Source: Corythucha ciliata (taxonomy: Eukaryota; Arthropoda; Insecta; Hemiptera; Tingidae). Taken from it: a stretch of 64,000 nucleotides of DNA. The first letter of the stretch is position 1, and every line of letters begins with the position of its first letter. The stretch lies in assembly GCA_038030265.1 (NCBI GenBank), contig CM075937.1, forward strand, positions 28,438,198 through 28,502,197, in the 5' to 3' direction. Below are positions 55,307 to 64,000 of this stretch, piece by piece. A program made the translations under genes and the position numbers. The notes beneath the pieces are model-generated. The model was not told the origin of the DNA, searched no databases, and saw only the letters and a list, made by a program, of their open reading frames with translations.

Positions 55307-55507
55307 ATGCCTAAAAGAGAACCGTGTAGAACCAAATGGTTCAGACAAGAACTAACTCCTACGTCGTTGAAATCAACGCTTCATTGTTGCGAAGATCACT
55401 TCATTTGCAAACTTATGCCAGTCGTTTTCCTCGTCAATCCTGACGCCAACCGAATAAGGCTTGGCGTGCACCTTGTGTTCTGGGGTGATCTTAGCGAAAA
55501 CTGTTGA
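55307..55507 (+). pseudogene. Possible THAP-domain fragment
   Basis: After an acceptor-like TTACAG the frame reads FVSMPKREPCRTKWFRQELT and TLHCCEDHF, which fits the middle of a THAP finger (conserved Pro, Trp and the C-x-x-H pair). The first cysteine pair would be on an upstream exon that I do not see. The remaining 30 residues are not domain-like. Confidence 0.35.
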
Positions 55508-56182
55508 AAAGAAAAACGAGACACCACTCACGAACACGAAAACACACACATGTTGCCGTGTGTTGATAATTTTTAGTGCATTTCATTAAAAAAAATGCAC
55601 TATTGGTCTCGCCCTGATGGTCGCACATATGGGTTGTGATACTTTTTTTTCACTTTTCAGAACTCCTAGAACACGAATCCGATGTCGGTTCGATTTGATA
55701 TATATATATATATGGCCTTTCGCTTGTTAGCACGAACGGTCGCAATTTTTGACTTTGGGCAACCAAATTTGGTCTAAAAATCAATAGCGTGAATATCTCG
55801 GACGAGTTTGTGATCCAGATGATGAATCGGTCCACGGGAACGGTATGAAAGAGGGGTTTGAATTTGTTGAAAATTCGCTACCGCACGGATTTTGATGCAA
55901 TTGCCCCAAAATTGAAACGAGTAATGAGAAATGAACGCGCTTTCGTATGAGACCCTTGTGAACCAAATCCGTTGATATGGCAGGGGAGTTCTCGGCGGAG
56001 GGGAGCTATTAAATTAATGCTATGCCTTACTGGACCACCCATTTACCAAAAAATTTCATTGGCATTGTATTTTGAGCCGTCTCTTTTATTTGATTTGCCT
56101 ACAGTCTGATAAATCTTGAGTAAAAAATCCTGAGGTGGGCCAAAAAGGGAGGAACAAAAAAAAATTTAAAATAAATTGTTTC

Positions 56183-56193
56183 GGATTCGAACC
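56183..56193 (-). other. tRNA-like B-box in a SINE-like segment
   Basis: On the minus strand GGTTCGAATCC is a perfect RNA polymerase III B-box, preceded at about the tRNA distance by a degenerate A-box-like GGTTAAATGGTA. The segment (about 56165-56285) cannot fold as a normal tRNA by eye, so I read it as a tRNA-derived SINE head. Further copies: 57574, 58316 and 60936. Confidence 0.45.
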
Positions 56194-56286
56194 CAGGCAC
56201 TCCGGTTTCCGCAATGGTGAAATTGTGACATACCATTTAACCTAATTTAACTGATCTGAAAATTAACGTAACCTAAAAAAAGTTTT

Positions 56287-56697
56287 GTTCCGACAGCAGC
56301 CTGTCGGGAAAAGTGCATTTCATTCATGCGACAATCGAGTCAAACCTCATAAGTTAGAACGATATCAATCAATTATGAATGAAATTTAGGCCGGGATAAA
56401 TATTTTAATTGCAAATAACTCCTCCAACAAGAGTCCACCTTCCCATATCGTATAGGCAACCAAACCGACTCTGTTTCATTTTTCATTTTCATAATTTTGT
56501 TCCCCCTCAGTTGGTGCCAAAAAAGGGGCCTGCGGTAAAAAGAAACACGATTTTATGATTTTGACTTTCTATATCACGGCCTAAATGTCATTCATAATTG
56601 ATTAATAATTATCGTTCTAACTTATGAGGTTTGACTCGATTGTCGCATGAATGAAATGCATTTTTCCCGACATGCTGCTGTCGGAACTTTTGTTACT
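56287..56697. mobile_element. Foldback MITE, copy in unit 1
   Basis: Arms of about 110-120 bp: GTTCCGACAGCAGCCTGTCG ... and CGACAATCGAGTCAAACCTC are mirrored at the right (56577-56697). The loop is non-coding. Copies: 58420-58809 and 61040-61438; a truncated left arm is at 57678-57715. Confidence 0.8.
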
Positions 56698-56823
56698 GTT
56701 CTGAATTTGAATAAAAAGATTAGTTGTTTTCATAATAACTTGATAGTTCACATACAACAGGTTATGGTGGCCCAGAACAAATGACTTGAATAGTAAGCGC
56801 TTTATTTTGAAAAATAAAAGAAG

Positions 56824-57258
56824 ATGAGCAACTCAAGTTACCGAATTGAACCACTAAAAAAGGACAATTAAATACTTGGAAGCTACAAGCTCAAGCCGTG
56901 CTAATTAGGGCTGGACTCTGGGGTTATGGGTCTGGAAAGAATCAAAAACCAACTGAACCCACAGAAGTCAGCACACGGGAAGAATCTGACATCAATGCTC
57001 GATCGAAACTCATGCTAATGATAGCACCATCCGAACTAAAACAAGTAAAGAACTGCTTGACGTCAAACGATGTCTGGAAAACCCTTGAAAATGATTTTCA
57101 AAGCAAAGGTCCGGCTAGAAAATCGAGCCGCAATTGAGCTGCGTTCAAGAGTCAATGTTTCTGCTCGAGATTATCGACTTGCTGGAACAGCATCGCACAT
57201 TTTTCCAATTCAACGCATAAAGCTCTACAAAATGCCCTTGAGTTTCCTTGAGACTTGA
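56824..57258 (+). pseudogene. Copia-type gag fragment, copy 1
   Basis: Encodes WKLQAQAVLIRAGLWGY and SKLMLMIAPSELKQVKNCLT, NDVWKTLENDF, the UBN2-type N-terminal region of copia gag polyproteins. An in-frame stop follows KKDN, where copy 2 has one extra base (TACAATACT versus TAAATACT). After PARK the sequence leaves gag similarity. Not functional. Confidence 0.75.
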
Positions 57259-57519
57259 GCCGATAAATAAATGCATAATTTCCTACACACACTTGTACAC
57301 GAACTTCGTTCCTTCACTACGTGTATTTCAAAAGGCCGTAAGGGTTCACCCTCGTGGTGCACGTTCCTGCTGTGCAAAAATATATACGTATATGTATACG
57401 TTATTAGATGGATATAATGAATGAATCTGTCGCCGGTATTTTTAATTAATAATTTAATTAAACTGATGTTATCAGTTCACGACACACGATTCGAAGGAAG
57501 CGAAAATTTTTAATTTTGG

Positions 57520-57556
<37 letters not shown>

Positions 57557-57558
<2 letters not shown>

Positions 57559-57703
57559 AAAATAAATTGTTTCGGATTCGAACCCAGGCACTCCGGTTTC
57601 CGCAATGGTGAAATTGTGACATACCATTTAACCTAATTTAACTGATCTGAAAATTAACGTAACCTAAAAAAAGTTTTGTTCCGACAGCAGCCTGTCGGGA
57701 AAA
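57557..57703 (+). repeat. Extra tRNA-like segment plus truncated foldback arm
   Basis: Repeats 56163-56330 (B-box at 57574-57584, then the first 30-40 bases of the foldback MITE) immediately before unit 2. It follows a long A-tract, as expected of a retroposed or recombined junction. Confidence 0.6.
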
Positions 57704-58419
57704 GTGCATTTCATTAAAAAAAATGCACTATTGGTCTCGCCCTGATGGTCGCACATATGGGTTGTGATACTTTTTTTTCACTTTTCAGAACTCCTAGAAC
57801 ACGAATCCGATGTCGGTTCGATTTGATATATATATATATATATGGCCTTTCGCTTGTTAGCACGATCACGGTCGCAATTTTTGACTTTGGGCAACCAAAT
57901 TTGGTCTAAAAATCAATAGCGTGAATATCTCGGACGAGTTTGTGATCCAGATGATGAATCGGTCCACGGGAACGGTGTGAAAGAGGGGTTTGAATTTGTT
58001 GAAAATTCGCTACCGCACGGATTTTGCTGCAATTGCCCCCAAAATTGAAACGAGTAATGAGAAATGAACGCGCTTTCGTATGAGACCCTTGTGAACCAAA
58101 TCCGTTGATATGGCAGGGGAGTTCTCGGCGGAGGGGAGCTATTAAATTAATGCTATGCCTTACTGGACCACCCATTTACCAAAAAATTTCATTGGCATTG
58201 TATTTTGAGCCGTCTCTTTTATTTGATTTGCCTACAGTCTAATAAATCTTGAGTAAAAAATCCTGAGGTGGGCCAAAAAGGGAGGAACAAAAAAAAATTT
58301 AAAATAAATTGTTTCGGATTCGAACCCAGGCACTCCGCATTCCGCAATGGTGAAATTGCGACATACCATTTAACCTAATTAAACTGATCTGAAAATTAAC
58401 GTAACCTAAAAAAAGTTTT

Positions 58420-58809
58420 GTTCCGGCAGCAGCCTGTCGGGAAAAGTGCATTTCATTCATGCGACAATCGAGTCAAACCTCATAAGTTAGAACGATATCA
58501 ATCAATTATGAATGAAATTTAGGCCGGGATAAATATTTTAATTGCAAATAACTCCTCCAACAAGAGTCCACCTTCCCATATCGTATAGGCAACCAAACCG
58601 ACTCTGGTTCATTTTCATCATTTTGTTCCCTCTCAGTTGGTGCCAAAAAAGGGGCCTGCGGTAAAAAGAAACACGATTTTATGATTTTGACTTTCTATAC
58701 CATGGCCTAAATGTCATTCATAGTTGATTGATATCGTTCTAACTTATGAGGTTTGACTCGATTGTCGCATGAATGAAATGCACTTTTCCCGACATGCTGC
58801 TGTCGGAAC
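58420..58809. mobile_element. Foldback MITE, copy in unit 2
   Basis: Same structure as 56287-56697 with small deletions in the loop and one arm (GTTCCGGCAG instead of GTTCCGACAG). Confidence 0.8.
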
Positions 58810-58945
58810 TTTTGTTACTGTTCTGAATTTGAATAAAAAGATTAGTTGTTTTCATAATAACTTGATAGTTCACATACAACAGGTTATGGTGGCCCAGAAC
58901 AAATGACTTGAATAGTAAGCGCTTTATTTTGAAAAATAAAAGAAG

Positions 58946-59404
58946 ATGAGCAACTCAAGTTACCGTAAGTAAAAAAGTAAAAAAAAAAAGTAAAGTAAGT
59001 AAAAAAGGACAATTACAATACTTGGAAGCTACAAGCTCAAGCCGTGCTAATTAGGGCTGGACTCTGGGGTTATGTGTCTGGAAAGAATCAAAAACCAACT
59101 GAACCCACAGAAGTCAGCACACGGGAAGAATCTGACATCAATGCTCGATCGAAACTCATGCTAATGATAGCACCATCCGAACTAAAACAAGTAAAGAACT
59201 GCTTGACGTCAAACGATGTCTGGAAAACCCTTGAAAATGATTTTCAAAGCAAAGGTCCGGCTAGAAAATCGAGCCGCAATTGAGCTGCGTTCAAGAGTCA
59301 ATGTTTCTGCTCGAGATTATCGACTTGCTGGAACAGCATCGCAGATTTTTCCAATTCAACGCATAAAGCTCTACAAAATGTCCTTGAGTTTCCTTGAGAC
59401 TTGA
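58946..59404 (+). pseudogene. Copia-type gag fragment, copy 2
   Basis: Same fragment as 56824-57258. Here the KKDNYNTWKLQAQAVLIRAG junction is intact, but the insert upstream (CGTAAGTAAAAA) introduces a stop after the first seven codons. Confidence 0.75.
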
Positions 59405-59952
59405 GCCGATAAATAAATACATAATTTCCTACACACACTTGTACACGAACTTCGTTCCTTCACTACGTGTATTTCAAAAGGCCGTAAGGGTTCACCCTCG
59501 TGGCGCACGTTCCTGCTGTGCAAAAATATATACGTATATGTATACGTTATTAGATGGATATAATGAATGAATCTGTCGCCGGTATTTTTAATTAATAATT
59601 TAATTAAACTGATGTTATCAGTTCACGACACACGATTCGATGTGTTGGGCTATGCCCTTCCATCGTCGTCCGTATATGTATACCTTTTCGCTTTTAGCGA
59701 CAATTGCCAACTGGGAAGAGGACCACCGGGGAAGAGGACAGTTGAAGGAGAATGGGGTAACTGGAGAATGAGTGGGACTCCGAATGGGGGACTTCACAGT
59801 CAGCCACAGGGACCAACTCGGAAAGATCTTCGTACAGCGCTAAGCTACGACCAACCGGAAGGCATCCTGAACAACGCCCCGTCTCACCCTTGGCTGCTTC
59901 TGCCAGTAGCGATTGAATACGCCTAGCGGTGGGGTATTCTTCACCCAACTTT

Positions 59953-60351
59953 TTAGTCGATGAAGGTCCCACCTCTACAAACCTTTCTCATGATCTTCCC
60001 CGGGTTTGAAAGCCTCAGGCTGAACTCAATTCGCTGTGTCTTGCTCCCATTGGAAAAGAGACCAGTTTCGCACCATTCACGAACATTGTGTACACAGCTT
60101 TCCTCTGCCAGTTTTCCTCGATAAGTAACAGAAATGTCATCAGCGTACAGATCCATTTGGAGCTCCCTTGGAATAAGAAGGGCAGGTCGTTGATGAAATA
60201 GAGAGAGAGCGAGAGAGAGAAGAGGCCCAAGCGCCGAGCCCTGTGATATGCCTTGAAGAACAGAGATGAATTCAGACGTCACCCTGTTAAACTCGACACT
60301 TAAGTAGCGTAGTCGGGGGGTAAAAGATGGGAATTTTGAAAATCCCTTCAA
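59953..60351 (-). pseudogene. LINE (non-LTR) reverse transcriptase fragment, copy 1
   Basis: The minus frame reads FISVLQGISQGSALGPLL and MDLYADDISVTYRG: the GxSQGSxLGPLL and YADD blocks of non-LTR reverse transcriptases. A CT-rich simple repeat (60200-60222) between them shifts the frame so that the expected FINDLP block is in another frame. Downstream sequence (59694-59952) continues a decayed RT thumb. Not active. Confidence 0.75.
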
Positions 60352-61039
60352 GTTTGTTCGCGTTCCAGTGGCCTACTGCACTGTAATCATTCACCCCCTT
60401 GAAAGCTATACAATTTTTTGTAGCCTGTAGTTAAGTTGGATTTCGGTATAAATTATAAAAAAATGTTTTCAATTCAGCCATTTTTCTTTCCTCTGAACCC
60501 CAAACTGCGGCACCTAAGGCATTAGTCTAAAAATCAATAGCGTGAATATCTCGGACGAGTTTGTGATCCAGATGATGAATCGGTCCACGGGAACGGTATG
60601 AAAGAGGGGTTTGAATTTGTTGAAAATTCGCTACCGCACGGATTTTGATGCAATTGCCCCAAAATTGAAACGAGTAATGAGAAATGAACGCGCTTTCGTA
60701 TGAGACCCTTGTGAACCAAATCCGTTGATATGGCAGGGGAGTTCTCGGCGGAGGGGAGCTATTAAATTAATGCTATGCCTTACTGGACCACCCATTTACC
60801 AAAAAATTTCATTGGCATTGTATTTTGAGCCGTCTCTTTTATTTGATTTGCCTACAGTCTGATAAATCTTGAGTAAAAAATCCTGAGGTGGGCCAAAAAG
60901 GGAGGAACAAAAAAAAATTTAAAATAAATTGTTTCGGATTCGAACCCAGGCACTCCGGTTTCCGCAATGGTGAAATTGTGACATACCATTTAACCTAATT
61001 TAACTGATCTGAAAATTAACGTAACCTAAAAAAAGTTTT

Positions 61040-61438
61040 GTTCCGACAGCAGCCTGTCGGGAAAAGTGCATTTCATTCATGCGACAATCGAGTCAAACCT
61101 CATAAGTTAGAACGATATCAATCAATTATGAATGAAATTTAGGCCGGGATAAATATTTTAATTGCAAATAACTCCTCCAACAAGAGTCCACCTTCCCATA
61201 TCGTATAGGCAACCAAACCGACTCTGTTTCATTTTCATTTCATAATTTTGTTCCCCCTCAGTTGGTGCCAAAAAAGGGGCCTGCGGTAAAAAGAAACACG
61301 ATTTTATGATTTTGACTTTCTATATCACGGCCTAAATGTCATTCATAATTGATTAATAATTATCGTTCTAACTTATGAGGTTTGACTCGATTGTCGCATG
61401 AATGAAATGCATTTTTCCCGACATGCTGCTGTCGGAAC
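61040..61438. mobile_element. Foldback MITE, copy in unit 3
   Basis: Same as 56287-56697. Confidence 0.8.
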
Positions 61439-61574
61439 TTTTGTTACTGTTCTGAATTTGAATAAAAAGATTAGTTGTTTTCATAATAACTTGATAGTTC
61501 ACATACAACAGGTTATGGTGGCCCAGAACAAATGACTTGAATAGTAAGCGCTTTATTTTGAAAAATAAAAGAAG

Positions 61575-62009
61575 ATGAGCAACTCAAGTTACCGAATTGA
61601 ACCACTAAAAAAGGACAATTAAATACTTGGAAGCTACAAGCTCAAGCCGTGCTAATTAGGGCTGGACTCTGGGGTTATGGGTCTGGAAAGAATCAAAAAC
61701 CAACTGAACCCACAGAAGTCAGCACACGGGAAGAATCTGACATCAATGCTCGATCGAAACTCATGCTAATGATAGCACCATCCGAACTAAAACAAGTAAA
61801 GAACTGCTTGACGTCAAACGATGTCTGGAAAACCCTTGAAAATGATTTTCAAAGCAAAGGTCCGGCTAGAAAATCGAGCCGCAATTGAGCTGCGTTCAAG
61901 AGTCAATGTTTCTGCTCGAGATTATCGACTTGCTGGAACAGCATCGCACATTTTTCCAATTCAACGCATAAAGCTCTACAAAATGCCCTTGAGTTTCCTT
62001 GAGACTTGA
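61575..62009 (+). pseudogene. Copia-type gag fragment, copy 3
   Basis: As 56824-57258, including the same one-base deletion and stop after KKDN. Confidence 0.75.
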
Positions 62010-62557
62010 GCCGATAAATAAATGCATAATTTCCTACACACACTTGTACACGAACTTCGTTCCTTCACTACGTGTATTTCAAAAGGCCGTAAGGGTTCAC
62101 CCTCGTGGTGCACGTTCCTGCTGTGCAAAAATATATACGTATATGTATACGTTATTAGATGGATATAATGAATGAATCTGTCGCCGGTATTTTTAATTAA
62201 TAATTTAATTAAACTGATGTTATCAGTTCACGACACACGATTCGATGTGTTGGGCTATGCCCTTCCATCGTCGTCCGTATATGTATACCTTTTCGCTTTT
62301 AGCGACAATTGCCAACTGGGAAGAGGACCACCGGGGAAGAGGACAGTTGAAGGAGAATGGGGTAACTGGAGAATGAGTGGGACTCCGAATGGGGGACTTC
62401 ACAGTCAGCCACAGGGACCAACTCGGAAATATCTTCGTACAGCGCTAAGCTACGACCAACCGGAAGGCATCCTGAACAACGCCCCGTCTCACCCTTGGCT
62501 GCTTCTGCCAGTAGCGATTGAATACGCCTAGCGGTGGGGTATTCTTCACCCAACTTT

Positions 62558-62957
62558 TTAGTCGATGAAGGTCCCACCTCTACAAACCTTTCTCATGATC
62601 TTCCCCGGGTTTGAAAGCCTCAGGCTGAACTCAATTCGCTGTGTTTTGCTCCCATTGGAAAAGAGACCAGTTTCGCACCATTCACGAACATTGTGTACGC
62701 AGCTTTCCTCTGCCAGTTTTCCTCGATAAGTAACAGAAATGTCATCAGCGTACAGAATCCATTTGGAGCTCCCTTGGAATAAGAAGGGCAGGTCGTTGAT
62801 GAAACAGAGAGAGAGTGAGAGAGAGAAGAGGCCCAAGCGCCGAGCCCTGTGATATGCCTTGAAGAACAGAGATGAATTCAGACGTCACCCTGTTAAACTC
62901 GATACTTAAGTAGCGTAGTAGCGTCCGAAAAGATGGGAATTTTGAAGATCCCTTCAA
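62558..62957 (-). pseudogene. LINE reverse transcriptase fragment, copy 2
   Basis: As 59953-60351, with an extra base at the codons before YADD (62757) that moves QGISQGSALGPLL and YADD into different frames. Confidence 0.75.
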
Positions 62958-63131
62958 GTTTGTTCGCGTTCCAGTGGCCTACTGCACTGTAATCATTCAC
63001 CCCCTTGAAAGCTATACAATTTTTTGTAGCCTGTAGTTAAGTTGGATTTCGGTATAAATTATAAAAAAATGTTTTCAATTCAGCCATTTTTCTTTCCTCT
63101 GAACCCCAAACTGCGGCACCTAAGGCATTAG

Positions 63132-64000
63132 TCAGTAAGTCGAATCCTCTCCTTTCACTGTGGGTTAAATCCCCCTTCATGCCATCTGACTGCACATTGA
63201 CTCAGCAATGTGTTTCCTTGATTTTTTTTTTCGAGGACAATTTTTCATCCTTAAGAATCAGTGTTATAGCTGTTCAGTTTCGGAATCGGTCACGCCAATG
63301 GACAATTTGAGTAACGACGTGAATTTGTCTCATCTTTTATAGGTACCACTTCGTTTTATCGGCGATTGCAGCTAAGCGAGAACCCGGGAGACATCCCTGA
63401 GAACTGCCTAGCCGGTACTTTTTTCTCGGTACGCCAGAGTGATGCTACTATTCACACTCAAATACATAGCAAAAGCGAAGGCGAGTAATGATCAAATAAA
63501 CCCGAGACAGTAGCGCTCAAGTGATAGTTGAAATCGTCAACAGTCTGCTAGGTTTCATGGATTCCGTGTTGTTCCTTACTGTTTCAATGCAGCAATCATT
63601 AAGCCGCCTTCACATGCAAGCTTTGAAAAGATGAGCTGTGGGCCTCAACCAATCAGAGCGCTCCTTTGGTTGAAGCCCACAGCTCAGCTTTTTAAAGCTT
63701 GCATTCGATTCGTAGTAGTATCTGAATACAATATCTTTCATTGAGCCGGGGACTACGATTCCAGGGGGGGGGGGATTGGTTTTTTCATGTAAACTGTTGT
63801 TTACTTTGTAGTTCCGCGAGGTGTATTTCGGATTATATTACCTTTTTACCAAAAGTCTCTGAAGGTGTAAATGTATTTACACTACGCGCATCTGGCATCT
63901 GCGCTTGGTGAGACGTGTCAAAACAAGCGAGGCAAGCCTCGCGGGGATGACTCGCCCTGAACTGCCGTTTGGCTATCCGTCTCCGATGGCGAATCAAAGG
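63132..64000. other. Right flank
   Basis: No gene recognised. A hairpin lies at 63604-63712 with arms CATGCAAGCTTTGAAAAG / CTTTTTAAAGCTTGCAT and an inner GAGCTGTGGGC / GCCCACAGCTC, probably a small MITE. A G-tract (63763-63774) follows. Confidence 0.45.

Larger units (their letters stand above)
55577..57495 (+). repeat. Composite repeat unit, copy 1 (partial)
   Basis: Nearly identical to 57704-59630; ends in the middle of the unit at CACACGATTCGA. It holds a (TA)n tract, a tRNA-like segment (near 56183), a foldback MITE (56287-56697) and a copia gag fragment (56824-57258). Then a different tail and a 40-nt A-tract (57521-57555) lead into a second tRNA-like segment. Confidence 0.8.
57905..60525 (+). 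repeat. Composite repeat unit, copy 2 (2.6 kb)
   Basis: Starts TCTAAAAATCAATAGCG and ends GGCATTAG, directly followed by copy 3 with the same start. Content: tRNA-like segment (58316), foldback MITE (58420-58809), copia gag fragment (about 58946-59404), and a minus-strand LINE RT fragment. It differs from copy 3 by scattered substitutions and a GTAAGTAAAAAAGTA-rich insert near 58965. Confidence 0.85.
60526..63131 (+). repeat. Composite repeat unit, copy 3 (2.6 kb)
   Basis: Tandem copy of 57905-60525, head to tail. Contains tRNA-like segment (60936), foldback MITE (61040-61438), gag fragment (61575-62009) and LINE RT fragment (62558-62957). Its gag part is closer to copy 1 (same TAAATACT stop) than to copy 2. 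Confidence 0.85.

Noticed and set aside
56165..56285. Functional tRNA gene
   Set aside because: Perfect B-box but no convincing cloverleaf or A-box by eye, and the segment is inside a repeat unit; a SINE-like head is more likely.
59567..59926. 119-aa plus-strand ORF, repeated at 62172-62531
   Set aside because: It is antisense to the decayed LINE RT thumb region; the minus strand carries the RT motifs.

Overview
The window is eukaryotic and looks like insect DNA. It is AT-rich, with introns bounded by GT/AG, long mononucleotide tracts and many microsatellites, and there are no prokaryotic operons. The mix of transposon families (P-type/THAP, PIF/Harbinger with MADF partner, MULE with Ulp1 or YqaJ domains, Crypton-like tyrosine recombinase, Penelope-like, gypsy, copia, LINE) fits an arthropod, plausibly a hemipteran. 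That species guess is inference from style, not from a marker gene. Almost everything recognisable is transposon-derived; I see no ordinary housekeeping gene, rRNA or intact tRNA.

Layout. 1-5.8 kb: a small palindromic MITE, a three-exon Crypton-like tyrosine recombinase with one nonsense codon, proline-rich exons of an unknown protein, and a hAT-type MITE with a perfect 8-bp target duplication. 7.6-13.0 kb: a P-element/THAP9-type transposase gene on the minus strand in three exons; intron 1 holds a 1.9-kb Harbinger-like non-autonomous element with TTA duplications. 15.7-21.3 kb: a long CMC/EnSpm-like transposase ORF with two C2H2 fingers, interrupted by an inverted-copy Penelope-like insertion and by a 1.07-kb solo LTR; both have clean target duplications and the reading frame is in register on either side of each. 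21.6-24.2 kb: an apparently intact four-exon minus-strand gene (490 aa, family of unknown function) with a MITE in intron 3.

24.6-32.3 kb: MITEs, a broken MADF plus Harbinger transposase pair split by a palindromic insert, and a decayed MULE/YqaJ gene. 32.25-41.96 kb: the centrepiece, a 9.7-kb foldback element with inverted arms of about 1.5-1.8 kb made of repeated modules. It encloses one intact, intronless 1039-aa protein that joins a MULE DDE transposase, a SWIM finger, a Ulp1/C48 SUMO-protease-like domain and a PHD finger. It abuts and truncates the MULE/YqaJ gene. 43.1-46.2 kb: a TAA-flanked Harbinger-like element carrying a MADF exon, itself split by a MULE with a 10-bp target duplication that encodes a C2H2/MULE N-terminal protein. 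46.6-55.5 kb: TTAA-flanked MITEs, a short two-exon gene, degenerate tandem repeats, a second Crypton relic, a gypsy pol relic lacking its reverse transcriptase, and a THAP-like fragment. 55.6-63.1 kb: a near-identical tandem duplication of a composite 2.6-kb unit (copia gag piece, LINE RT piece, foldback MITE, tRNA-like segment). The last 0.9 kb has only a small hairpin.

Functionally this is a nested transposon graveyard with perhaps two proteins still intact: the MULE-Ulp1-PHD protein and the 490-aa gene. The P-type transposase exons also read through without a visible break.
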